This document shows positions 18,195-25,910 of a DNA stretch of 64,000 nucleotides, piece after piece. The DNA is taken from the NCBI RefSeq assembly GCF_016862375.1, contig NZ_BOMV01000006.1, forward strand, positions 79,174 to 143,173, written 5' to 3'. The first letter of the stretch is position 1, and every line of letters starts with the position of its first letter. Position numbers and translations under genes: made by a program. This stretch comes from Paractinoplanes rishiriensis. GTDB taxonomy: Bacteria; Actinomycetota; Actinomycetes; Mycobacteriales; Micromonosporaceae. Below the pieces are notes generated by a model that ran no database searches, was not told the DNA's origin, and was given only the letters and a program-made list of their open reading frames with translations.

Positions 18195-19402
18195 CGTCGG
18201 TCCTGACCACGAACGGCCGCACCGCCCTGTCGTACACCGGCTACATGAACGGCGAGTCGTTCCAGCAGGACGGCATCGTGACCGCCGGCGACCAGCAGTA
18301 CGCCGCGTTCTGGGACGAGGACGGTTACGTCAACGTCTCGCGGCGCCGGACCCCGGACGGCGCCTGGCAGAACGTGCGGCTCACCGACTACCGCACCACC
18401 TCGACCGACTCGCACAACACGATCAGCATCGGCGTCGCGGCCCGGGACGGCAGCATCCACCTGGCCTTCGACATGCACTCCAGCGAGCTGCGCTACCGCC
18501 GGTCGGCGGACGCCGTGACCTGGTCGCCGGTCGCCACCAGCCTGGCCGGCACCACGCTGGACCAGGTCACCTACCCGCAGTTCATCCCGGTTCCGGACGG
18601 CACGTTGCAGCTGGCCATCCGGACCGGGCTGAGCGGTTCGGGCGACGAGGTGCTTTTTGAGTACGCGAACGACGCGTGGACGTACCTCGGAAAGTTCCTC
18701 GACGGCACCTCGGCCGGCAACAACCCGTACCTGTTCGGCATCGAGTACGACCGCGCCGGGCTGCTGCACGCCACCTGGACCGTCCGGGAAACCCCCGATC
18801 CCAGCACCAACCACGATCTCTACTACGCGTACAGCCCGGACCGGGGGCGCACCTGGCACAACAACGCCGGCGCGGTGCTGGCGACGCCGCTGCTCCCGGA
18901 CGACGACGCCCTGCGGGTCTGGGACATCGCCCGCAACCGCGGCCTGATCAATCAGGAGGCGCAGGCCGTCGACGCGGCCGGCGTCGTACACGTCCTGGCC
19001 TCGCACCTGCCGGACGATGCGCCGGACCAGACTGACTTCGCCGCGGCCCGGGAGAACGCCGTGCTGGTGCACTACTGGCGGAACCCGGAGTCGAAGGTGT
19101 GGCGGCGGAACCACACGTCGTTCCGCGGCGGGCTGTCCCGCGGTGACGTCGCGGCCGACTCCGCCGGCAATCTCCACGTCGTCTGCACCGACTCGTCGAC
19201 CCGGCGGCTGCACGTCGGGACCGCGTCGAAGGCGTCCGGCTGGACCGGCTGGGAGACCCGGCACGTCTCCGACCCGATCTACTACTCCGACCCGCTGATC
19301 GACCGGGCCCGGCTGCGGGCGCAGGGCGTGCTGAGCGTCTTCGCGCCCCGGCACGGCGGCGGCCAGATCGACGTCCAGGACTGGCCGGTAGGCCCCGGGT
19401 AG
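18191..19402 (+). CDS. Cytoplasmic BNR_4 propeller protein, putative polysaccharide lyase
   Basis: A 403-residue protein of the BNR_4 beta-propeller family with no signal peptide. Family-like stretches include FDMHSSELRYRRSADAVTW, VTYPQFIPVPDGTLQL, GLINQEAQAVDAAGVVHVLASH and HRNHTSFRG-like motifs (here RRNHTSFRGG), where His, Asn, Arg and Tyr residues cluster. BNR_4 propellers include ulvan lyases and rhamnosyl-glucuronate lyases that cut at a uronic acid. Its translational coupling to an oligosaccharide importer and its lack of export signal suggest it processes the imported fragment inside the cell. The exact bond is unknown; a hydrolase or epimerase role cannot be excluded. Confidence 0.7.
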   Translation: MTSVLTTNGRTALSYTGYMNGESFQQDGIVTAGDQQYAAFWDEDGYVNVSRRRTPDGAWQNVRLTDYRTTSTDSHNTISIGVAARDGSIHLAFDMHSSELRYRRSADAVTWSPVATSLAGTTLDQVTYPQFIPVPDGTLQLAIRTGLSGSGDEVLFEYANDAWTYLGKFLDGTSAGNNPYLFGIEYDRAGLLHATWTVRETPDPSTNHDLYYAYSPDRGRTWHNNAGAVLATPLLPDDDALRVWDIARNRGLINQEAQAVDAAGVVHVLASHLPDDAPDQTDFAAARENAVLVHYWRNPESKVWRRNHTSFRGGLSRGDVAADSAGNLHVVCTDSSTRRLHVGTASKASGWTGWETRHVSDPIYYSDPLIDRARLRAQGVLSVFAPRHGGGQIDVQDWPVGPG

Positions 19403-19413
19403 TCTTGCGCGAA
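19400..19413 (+). promoter_or_regulatory. Leaderless -10 box (TAGTCT) before 19413
   Basis: TAGTCT (19400-19405) overlaps the BNR_4 stop codon and ends seven bases before the ATG at 19413, with no ribosome site between. This suggests a separate leaderless transcript for the acyltransferase gene. Confidence 0.4.
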
Positions 19414-20609
19414 TGCCCGCGGCACCGCAGCACCGGATGGCGTGGCTGGACGCGCTGCGCGCGGTGGCCGCGCTGCTCGTGGTGTACGCCCACCTGAGCC
19501 ACTACCTGCTGCGCGGCGCCCGCGACGTGTCGGCCGAGTGGCTGCACGCGGGCACCGCCGGGGTCATGCTCTTCTTCCTGGTCAGCGGGTACATCATCCC
19601 GGCGTCGCTGGAGCGGCACGGCGACCTGCGCCGGTTCTGGATCAACCGGGCCGCCCGGCTGTTCCCGCTCTATCTGGTGGTCGCGGCGCTGTGCGTGGCG
19701 GTGCTGCCGCTCGACCCCTATCTGTCCGCGCACCCGGGCACCGCGGTGGTCGCGCACGCCACCATGCTCACCCACCTGCTCGGCGTTCCGCTGGTCACCC
19801 CGGTGTTCTGGACGCTGACCTTCGAGATGGCGTTCTACCTGGTGGTCAGCGCCCTGTTCGCGCTCGGCTGGCACCGGGCGAGCGGCGGCATCGCGATCGC
19901 GCTGGCGGCCGTCGCGGTGCTCACCGCGCCGCTGTCCCCCGGCGTACCGGTCCCGCCGGTGCTCGCCGCCGTGCTGCTGGCCTGCGGCCTGGCCGCGCTC
20001 ACCTGCGGCCGCCGCCCGCTGGTGGCGGCCGGCGCGGTGACGCTGCTCGCCGCGGCCGCCGTGCTGCTGCTGGCCGGGCAGGACCGGGCGCACGTCTGGG
20101 ACGGGCTGCTGATCCCGGCCGTCATGTTCGTCGGCACCACGATCTACCGGGCCGAACGCGGTCAGATCCCGCGCCGGCGGGCGGTGCTGGCGGCCGCCGT
20201 GGTGGCCGCGGCCCTGCTGGTCAACTGGCTCGCCGAGTTGGTCGCCCTGGACGGCCTGACCGCGCGGTACGTGACCCGGTCGGTGCTCACGCTGCTGGTG
20301 ATCGGCGGCTCGTTCGCGGTCGGCATGGTCCTGCGACACCGCCGGGTGCCGCGCGCGCTGGCCTGGATCGGGCTGGTCAGCTACTCGGTCTATCTGGTGC
20401 ACGTACCGCTGATCCGGCTGACCGGGCCGATCCTGTCCGGCGCCCGCGGGCCGCTCGAACCGGTCGCGGTGCTGACTTTCTTGGCCGTGCTGTTCGGGTT
20501 GTCCTGGCTCAGCTACCGGTACGTGGAGCTGCCGGGTCAGCGGCTGGGCCGTCGGCTGGCCGGCTCGCCGGTGCCGCCGAAACCCCGCGTCGAGGTCGGC
20601 GCGACGTAA
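19413..20609 (+). CDS. Acyltransferase 3 family membrane protein
   Basis: A 398-residue integral membrane acyltransferase of the OafA/acyltransferase-3 family, with about ten hydrophobic segments. Signature parts are MAWLDALRAVAALLVVYAHLSHY (helix 1, His and Arg), GVMLFFLVSGYII (helix 2), RRFWINRAARLFPLYLV and the late SYSVYLVHVPL motif. Members move acyl groups (acetyl, succinyl and so on) onto sugars of exopolysaccharides, peptidoglycan, antibiotics or lipids; the target here is unknown. It lacks a fused SGNH domain. Confidence 0.9.
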   Translation: MPAAPQHRMAWLDALRAVAALLVVYAHLSHYLLRGARDVSAEWLHAGTAGVMLFFLVSGYIIPASLERHGDLRRFWINRAARLFPLYLVVAALCVAVLPLDPYLSAHPGTAVVAHATMLTHLLGVPLVTPVFWTLTFEMAFYLVVSALFALGWHRASGGIAIALAAVAVLTAPLSPGVPVPPVLAAVLLACGLAALTCGRRPLVAAGAVTLLAAAAVLLLAGQDRAHVWDGLLIPAVMFVGTTIYRAERGQIPRRRAVLAAAVVAAALLVNWLAELVALDGLTARYVTRSVLTLLVIGGSFAVGMVLRHRRVPRALAWIGLVSYSVYLVHVPLIRLTGPILSGARGPLEPVAVLTFLAVLFGLSWLSYRYVELPGQRLGRRLAGSPVPPKPRVEVGAT

Positions 20610-20620
20610 ACTCCTGCGCA
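20607..20620 (+). promoter_or_regulatory. Leaderless -10 box (TAAACT) before 20620
   Basis: TAAACT (20607-20612) begins on the TAA stop of the acyltransferase gene and ends seven bases before the ATG at 20620, with no ribosome binding site. It fits the TANNNT leaderless pattern. Confidence 0.4.
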
Positions 20621-21552
20621 TGTCGACGGCGCCGCGAGCGGTCCTCGCGCAGCTGCCGCGCGCGCCCGGCGTCTATCGGTTCCGCGACGCCCGGGGCCGC
20701 GCGCTCTACATCGGGCGGGCCACCGATCTGCGCAGCCGGGTCGGGTCGTACTGGTCGGACCTGCGCGACCGGCGGCACCTGCGGCGGATGGTCCCGCAGA
20801 TCACCGGGATCGAGGCGGTCGTCTGCGCGTCGGTGCACGAGTCCACCTGGCTGGAGCGCAACCTGCTGGAGCGTTCCCGGCCGCGGTGGAACCGGGCGGT
20901 CGGCGGCGCCGAGGTGCCGGTCTGCATCGCGCTGACCCGGGTCAACGGCGTGCCACGGCTCACGGTCGTGCACTGGCCGGTCGCGGGCCCGGCCGCCGAG
21001 GTGACGTTCGGGCCCTACCTGGGCGGTGCCAAGACCCGGCTGGCGGTCTCGGCGCTCGATCGGGTGCTGCCGCTGCGCTACACCGACGACCGGCTCGCCG
21101 GCTGCCAGCGCGACCTGGCCCGGGTGCGCGGCATCGATCTGGCCGATCGCGAGGTGCTCCTGACGACGATCCTGGCCGTCCTGCACCGCCAAAATCCACA
21201 GATCGATGCCGTACGCGACCAGCTCGCCGACCTGCGTGACCGGGCCGCCGGCCGGCTGGCCTTCGAGCTCGCGGCCCGGATCCAGCAGGAGATCGAGGCG
21301 ATCGACTGGGTGGTGGCCGAGCAGCGGATGACCGCGCCGGCCGGCGACGATGCCGAGATCCACGGCTGGGCGGACGGCCTGCTGGTCTCGTTCCGGGTAC
21401 GCGGCGGCCGGGTCTGCGGCTGGGAACAGCGCCGCTGCGCTCGGGCGGACGCCCAGCCGTACCTGGACCGGACCCCGGCGGCCTGGGCCGAGTTCGCGGC
21501 CCGCAGCGCCGAACTGGGCGGCCGGCTGGCTCAGCCGGGCTCGATGCCGTAG
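20620..21552 (+). CDS. Short UvrC-like GIY-YIG nuclease
   Basis: A 310-residue protein with a UvrC-type GIY-YIG nuclease domain (GVYRFRDARGRALYIGRATDLRSRV, about 17-41, with a later catalytic Glu in WLERNLLERSRPRWN) and a UVR-like helix pair (LAFELAARIQQEIEAIDWV). It ends there, lacking the C-terminal RNase H-like 5'-incision domain and HhH motifs of true UvrC. That layout resembles E. coli Cho or the N-terminal half of UvrC, so it may make only the 3' incision in nucleotide excision repair, or act elsewhere. The last 22 bp overlap the convergent DUF3224 gene. Start by ATG with a leaderless-type -10 box. Confidence 0.8.
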   Translation: MSTAPRAVLAQLPRAPGVYRFRDARGRALYIGRATDLRSRVGSYWSDLRDRRHLRRMVPQITGIEAVVCASVHESTWLERNLLERSRPRWNRAVGGAEVPVCIALTRVNGVPRLTVVHWPVAGPAAEVTFGPYLGGAKTRLAVSALDRVLPLRYTDDRLAGCQRDLARVRGIDLADREVLLTTILAVLHRQNPQIDAVRDQLADLRDRAAGRLAFELAARIQQEIEAIDWVVAEQRMTAPAGDDAEIHGWADGLLVSFRVRGGRVCGWEQRRCARADAQPYLDRTPAAWAEFAARSAELGGRLAQPGSMP

Positions 21553-21935
21553 TCGAACGCGTAGTGGTGGACCGCGCCGAGGTTCTCGATGGTGAACTCG
21601 CCGCGCAGGCCGAGCAGCTCGTCGGTGCCGGAGTCGGGCACCACGGTGACGGTCAGGCTGCTGGCGCCGCGCTGCAGGTGGCCGCAGTGCTGGAGGGCGA
21701 ACCCGCCGCGCCGGCCCTCGAGGTCGCCGGTGATCCGCTCGATCGCCACGTAGCCGGCCGAGTTGTCGATCGAGGTGCCGATCGACAGCATGTGCCCGAC
21801 GCCGGTGCCGGTGAGGCCGCCGGTGAACGTCTTGAGCACCTTCATCCGGCCGATCACCTCGTCGTCCGCGTCCAGCGGCTCGAACGTGACCTCGAACTCC
21901 CCGGTCGTGCGCCTCCTGGTCGTCTCCACCCCCAC
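21531..21935 (-). CDS. DUF3224 family protein
   Basis: A 134-residue small cytoplasmic protein of the DUF3224 family, expected to fold as an allene-oxide-cyclase-like beta-barrel. It shows TTGEFEVTFEP at the N-terminus, a central YVAIERITGDLEGRRGGFALQHCG and the C-terminal GTDELLGLRGEF. Function unknown. The GTG at 21935 gives the usual family length; a second GTG at 21929 is possible. It is convergent with, and overlaps by 22 bp, the UvrC-like gene, and follows the Gfo/Idh/MocA gene by 44 bp on the same strand. Confidence 0.75.
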   Translation of the reverse strand: MGVETTRRRTTGEFEVTFEPLDADDEVIGRMKVLKTFTGGLTGTGVGHMLSIGTSIDNSAGYVAIERITGDLEGRRGGFALQHCGHLQRGASSLTVTVVPDSGTDELLGLRGEFTIENLGAVHHYAFDYGIEPG

Positions 21936-21979
21936 ATCCCAACAGGTCGGCACCGGGCCGGGGGCGGGAATCGGCCAGC

Positions 21980-23197
21980 TCAGTCGAGGGTGACCACGGT
22001 GCCGGTGTGCCGGGCCCGCTCGGCGGCCCAGACCACCCGGTGGCTGGCCAGGCTGGTGGCGGCGTCCGACCGGATCGCCGTGCGGTCGCCGGTGGCCACC
22101 GCGGCCAGGAAGGCGTCGACCATCGCGTGGTCGCCGTCCCGGTGGTCGGCCGTCGGGGCGGCGGCCAGGACGTCGGTGGTGTCGGCGCCGGTGCGGAAGT
22201 CGACGATCCGCAACGTCGCGCCGTCGGTGTCGAGGTAACCGTGGGTGCCGAAGATCCGGGTCTTGCGCTGCTCCATCGGGGTGAAGGCGGTCATCGTGAA
22301 CGCGATCGTGCCGCCGCCGCTCAGTTCCATGGTGACCACTTGGTGGTCGACCGTGTCGTTGTGCCCGTTGTAGACGCATTCGCCGTACCGCCCGTCGCGC
22401 AGCGCCGCCCGGATGTCGTCCGGGTCGGTGGACGGCGTCACCGCGCTCAGCGGCCAGCCCGGGCCGCAACTCAGATAGAGGCGAGGAGCCGAGTACGGGC
22501 AGGTGGGCTCGACCGCGCAGTCCAGGCAGCGGTCCGCGGCGCCGGCCGGTTTCGACGACGGGCGGAAGTGCGCGAGGCCGCCGAACGAGCTGACCCGGCG
22601 CACCTTCTCGCCGGTCAGGTACAGCAGCCAGTCGATGTCGTGGCAGGACTTGGCCAGCAGCATGGGCGACGACGACGCGGTGTCCCGCCAGGCGCCGCGG
22701 ACGAACGCGTGGGCGTGGTGCCACCAGCCGACCGGCTCCAGGTGCTGGACGCTGACGATCTGACCGATCCGCCCGCCGGCCAGCACCGCGCGCACCCGGT
22801 CGGTGAACGCGGTGTAGCGCAGCACGTGGCAGACGGCGAGCAGCACGCCCGCGGCGTCGGCGGCGGCCGCGATCCGTTCGGCGGCCTCCTGGACTGGGGC
22901 GATCGGCTTCTCCAGCAACAGGTGGTGACCGAGCCCGGCGAGCCGGACCGCGGGACCCTCGTGGTCGACGTCCTGGGTGGCGACGATCGCGGCGTCGGCC
23001 AGCCGCCGGTCGATCCCGGCCCAGTCGCCGAGGACCCCCTCGGGCGGAACGCCGAACTCGGTGGCGAACCGGTCCCGGCGTACCGGATCAGGCTCGGCGA
23101 CCGCCACCACCCGGCCGGCGCCGGTGGCGACTGCGCGGCGCGCGTAATGCGTGCCGCGTAGGCCCGCGCCGACCACTAACAAACCCACCGGAGCCAT
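21980..23197 (-). CDS. Gfo/Idh/MocA family oxidoreductase
   Basis: A 405-residue NAD(P)-dependent oxidoreductase. The Rossmann motif is VGLLVVGAGLRGTHYAR (4-20), and the family EKP motif lies at 96-98. An unusual Cys-rich stretch (C224, C227, C233, C244, within CLDC...CPYSAPRLYLSC) sits in the alpha/beta domain and may bind a metal structurally; similar Cys sets occur in one Gfo/Idh/MocA subgroup. Substrates are probably sugars or inositols. ATG 23197 has GGGGGA upstream and starts the Rossmann fold directly. It is divergent from the SIS-domain gene, 103 bp away, suggesting a shared sugar pathway. Confidence 0.88.
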   Translation of the reverse strand: MAPVGLLVVGAGLRGTHYARRAVATGAGRVVAVAEPDPVRRDRFATEFGVPPEGVLGDWAGIDRRLADAAIVATQDVDHEGPAVRLAGLGHHLLLEKPIAPVQEAAERIAAAADAAGVLLAVCHVLRYTAFTDRVRAVLAGGRIGQIVSVQHLEPVGWWHHAHAFVRGAWRDTASSSPMLLAKSCHDIDWLLYLTGEKVRRVSSFGGLAHFRPSSKPAGAADRCLDCAVEPTCPYSAPRLYLSCGPGWPLSAVTPSTDPDDIRAALRDGRYGECVYNGHNDTVDHQVVTMELSGGGTIAFTMTAFTPMEQRKTRIFGTHGYLDTDGATLRIVDFRTGADTTDVLAAAPTADHRDGDHAMVDAFLAAVATGDRTAIRSDAATSLASHRVVWAAERARHTGTVVTLD

Positions 23198-23264
23198 GGC
23201 GTGAATCCCCCAATTTGCGGGGTCGATGGCCCGCACTCTGGACTGTTCGTGTGATGCACGCGTC

Positions 23265-23301
23265 TTGTGAAGCGATCAAGAACGAGCATAATCCTCGACC
23301 A
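23265..23301 (+). promoter_or_regulatory. Promoter with leaderless spacing before the SIS gene
   Basis: TTGTGA (23265-23270), a 16-bp spacer and CATAAT (23287-23292) form a sigma-70-like promoter whose start point would fall on the ATG at 23301. No ribosome binding site precedes that ATG. Confidence 0.45.
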
Positions 23302-24176
23302 TGAGTCACACCGCCGCCGAGATCGCCAGCCAGCCCGGCCTGTGGGTGCGGAGCAGGGAACACACCGGACAGGCCGAGCGGGTCCTGATGGCGCCCGGTG
23401 ATCGGCTTCTGATGATCGGCTGCGGAGTGTCCGGATACGTCGCGCAATGCCTCGCAGAATTGCGGGAAAAGGGCGGATTCGGCGAGACGGACGCCATTTG
23501 CGCGTCGGAATATCTGCCGCGCCGGAAATACGACCGGGTGGTGGCGGTGACCCGGTCCGGCACCACCACCGACGTGCTCGACGCACTGCGCGAGGTACCG
23601 CCGTCGACCTACGCGGCGGCGATCACCGCGGCCCGCACCACCCACCTCGACGAGCTGACCGACACCCAGCTGCTGCTCGACTTCGCCGACGAACGCGCGG
23701 TGGTGCAGACCCGGTTCGCCACCACGGTGCTGGCGCTGGCGCGGCACACGTACGGCGAAAATCTCGAACCGGTCGTGACCGACGCGCGCACCGCGATGGC
23801 CGCCACCCTGCCGGCCGACCCGGTCGACGTCGACCACGTGGTGTTCCTCGGCACCGGCTGGACGGTCGGGCTGGCCCACCTGGCGGCGCTCACCGTGCGC
23901 GAGATGGCCCAGGTGAGCGCGGAGTCGTACCCGGCCCGCGACTTCCGGCACGGTCCGATCGCGATGGCCGGGCCGCGGACGCTGGTGTGGTCACTCGGCG
24001 ACGTGCCGCGCGACGTCGACGAGGCGGCCCGGTCGGCGGGCGCGGTCGCGTACCGCAACGACGGGGACCCGCTCGCCCACCTGGTGCTCGCGCAGCGCTT
24101 CGCGCTGGCCCTGGCCACCCACCGCGGCCTCGACCCGGACCACCCGCGGCTGCTGACCCGCTCGGTGGTGCGCTGA
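23301..24176 (+). CDS. SIS (sugar isomerase) domain protein
   Basis: A 291-residue protein with two SIS-like phosphosugar-binding halves, as in AgaS or the GlmS isomerase domain. Phosphate-binding Ser/Thr runs are visible as VTRSGTTTD and VFLGTGWTVGLAH, and the C-terminal part has SAESYPARDFRHGP, typical of amino-sugar isomerase/deaminases. It lacks the glutaminase domain of GlmS. Likely an aldose-ketose isomerase or amino-sugar deaminase acting on a phosphorylated sugar. It is transcribed divergently from the Gfo/Idh/MocA gene. Confidence 0.85.
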   Translation: MSHTAAEIASQPGLWVRSREHTGQAERVLMAPGDRLLMIGCGVSGYVAQCLAELREKGGFGETDAICASEYLPRRKYDRVVAVTRSGTTTDVLDALREVPPSTYAAAITAARTTHLDELTDTQLLLDFADERAVVQTRFATTVLALARHTYGENLEPVVTDARTAMAATLPADPVDVDHVVFLGTGWTVGLAHLAALTVREMAQVSAESYPARDFRHGPIAMAGPRTLVWSLGDVPRDVDEAARSAGAVAYRNDGDPLAHLVLAQRFALALATHRGLDPDHPRLLTRSVVR

Positions 24177-24218
24177 TCGAGCCACGAGGCGGCAGGCGGG
24201 GCGACCCGTTAACCGCGC

Positions 24219-24236
24219 TCCCGCTAAATGGCGGGA
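24219..24236. terminator. Weak hairpin between convergent genes
   Basis: TCCCGC (24219-24224), loop TAAATG, GCGGGA (24231-24236) lies between the ends of the SIS and M24 peptidase genes. Only six base pairs and no T-tract, so a weak, possibly bidirectional terminator. Confidence 0.3.
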
Positions 24237-24238
24237 TG

Positions 24239-25354
24239 TCAGGCGACGACCGCGAGGCCGTGGTCGGTGTTGTTGAGGCGGCGGCCGCCGTGCGTGGTGA
24301 CCGTGACGATGTCCTCGATGCGCACCCCGAACCGGCCGGGCAGATAGATGCCCGGCTCGATCGAGAAGCACATGCCCGGCACCAGCGGCTGCCGCTCGCC
24401 GGCCACCATGTAGGGCGGCTCGTGCGTGGTGACGCCGATGCCGTGGCCGGTGCGGTGGATGAAGTAGTCGCCGTAGCCGGCCTCGGTGATCACCTGACGG
24501 GCCACCCGGTCGATCTCCTCGCACGGCACGCCCGGCCGGACCGCCTCGAACGCCGCCTGCTGGGCCCGCCGGACGATCTCGTGCACCGCGCGCACCTCGG
24601 CGCTGGGCTCGCCCACGCTGACCGTGCGAGTCGTGTCCGAGCCGTAGCCGGAGAGCAGGCCGCCGAAGTCGAGCACCACGGTGTCGCCCGGCTCGATCAT
24701 GCGGCCGCCGGCCTCGTGGTGCGGGTTGGCGCCGTTCGGGCCGGAGCCGACCACGGTGAAGTCGACCTGCTCATGGCCGAACTTGCGGAGCAGCGCGGCG
24801 AGATCGGCGGCCACCTCGGTCTCGCGCCGCCCGGCAAACCTGACCCCCAGGATTTCCCCGTACGCCGCGTCGGCCGCGGCACCGGCGGCCTCAAGCCGGG
24901 CCAGTTCGTGCTCGTCCTTGACCGCCCGCAGCATCGGCTGGCACGCGGTGAGCGCCGCGTACGAGGTGGCGGGCAACGCCTGCTGCAGGCCGAGCAGGTG
25001 CATGGCCCAGGTGGAGTCGGAGATGCCGTACCGGCCGTCCGGGCGCAGCAGCGGACGGACCACCGCATAGGGGTCGTCGCCATCGGCCCAGTCGACCAGG
25101 TCGATGGCGGGCGCGCCGGTGGCGGCGACCGCGTCCGGACGTTCCAGCGCGGGCACCACCAGGGTCGGCCGGCGGCCGGCGGCGAGCACCAGCAGGGTCA
25201 GCCGCTCGGTTATCGCGGTGGGCCGGTACGCGGTCAGCCAGGTGAGGTCGGGACCCGGGCCGACCAGGACGCCGGCCAGCCCGGCCGCGGTGGCCGCGTC
25301 GGTCGCCCGCTGCATGCGCGCGGCGTAGTCGCCGGCGGTGAACTGCACGGTCAT
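24239..25354 (-). CDS. M24 family metallopeptidase (Xaa-Pro aminopeptidase-like)
   Basis: A 371-residue pita-bread enzyme. After an N-terminal creatinase-like domain, the catalytic half shows all five metal ligands: Asp in VVLDFGG, Asp in GSDTTRT, His in HRTGHGIG, Glu in FSIEPGIY and Glu in VRIEDIV, so a two-metal active site is intact. It should remove N-terminal residues before proline, or act on a dipeptide or creatine-like substrate. Start at ATG 25354, the first codon giving the standard N-terminus. The upstream gap holds a 17-bp tandem repeat. Confidence 0.92.
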   Translation of the reverse strand: MTVQFTAGDYAARMQRATDAATAAGLAGVLVGPGPDLTWLTAYRPTAITERLTLLVLAAGRRPTLVVPALERPDAVAATGAPAIDLVDWADGDDPYAVVRPLLRPDGRYGISDSTWAMHLLGLQQALPATSYAALTACQPMLRAVKDEHELARLEAAGAAADAAYGEILGVRFAGRRETEVAADLAALLRKFGHEQVDFTVVGSGPNGANPHHEAGGRMIEPGDTVVLDFGGLLSGYGSDTTRTVSVGEPSAEVRAVHEIVRRAQQAAFEAVRPGVPCEEIDRVARQVITEAGYGDYFIHRTGHGIGVTTHEPPYMVAGERQPLVPGMCFSIEPGIYLPGRFGVRIEDIVTVTTHGGRRLNNTDHGLAVVA

Positions 25355-25407
25355 GGGTACAGGATCGCCGCCGGACGCCGCGGCCCGCATCCCCCGCCCG
25401 GGATGAG

Positions 25408-25498
25408 GGCCGGATGCCGATGAGATCAGAGGCCGGATGAGATCAGAGGCCGGATGAGATCAGAGGCCGGATGAGATCAGAGGCCGGATGAGATCAGA
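25408..25498. repeat. 17-bp tandem repeat (four perfect copies)
   Basis: GGCCGGATGAGATCAGA repeats perfectly at 25431-25447, 25448-25464, 25465-25481 and 25482-25498. A degenerate fifth unit with a 6-bp insertion lies at 25408-25430. The array fills the gap between the M24 peptidase and YggT genes and its last copy contains the TGA stop of YggT (read on the minus strand). There are no unique spacers, so it is not a CRISPR array; it looks like a minisatellite prone to copy-number change. Confidence 0.95.
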
Positions 25499-25769
25499 GG
25501 ATGGCGCGCAGCACCACGATCGCCAGGAACACGATGATGAAGGCGAGGTCGATGGCCATGCCGCCGACCCGCAGCGGCGGCACCAACCGGCGCACCGGGG
25601 CCAGCACCGGTTCGGTGATCTTGGTGACCGCCACCGTCGCCCGGTACCGGAAGGAGCCGGCCATCGACGGGCCGGCCAGGGCCACGCTCCAGTCGAGCAC
25701 CGCGCGGGCCACCAGCAGCAGCTGGAACAGCAGCAGCACGAAACTCACGAGGGCGAGTACAGGACCCAT
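25494..25769 (-). CDS. YggT family membrane protein
   Basis: A 91-residue protein with two hydrophobic segments (about 4-27 and 72-90) flanking the family loop ITEPVLAPVRRLVPPLRVGG. YggT proteins lie beside division genes in many bacteria and are implicated in envelope and osmotic functions, but their mechanism is unsettled. Here the gene is away from the ftsZ-sepF cluster, so it may be a second copy. Its stop codon lies inside the 17-bp tandem repeat array. Confidence 0.85.
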   Translation of the reverse strand: MGPVLALVSFVLLLFQLLLVARAVLDWSVALAGPSMAGSFRYRATVAVTKITEPVLAPVRRLVPPLRVGGMAIDLAFIIVFLAIVVLRAIL

Positions 25770-25910
25770 GGGCTCCTCCAGTTACCGGATGGGACAGCCA
25801 CTCAACTGTGCGTCACCTTGCTGTGGATCCGCTGAGTGGCACCTGTGGTGCGGTGGAACCGTCCGCCAGGGGTGAGGTCCGCCCGTTCCCTTCGGCGGGA
25901 GGCTCGCCGG

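Noticed and set aside
25408..25498. CRISPR array
   Set aside because: The repeats abut directly with no spacers and no cas genes are near.
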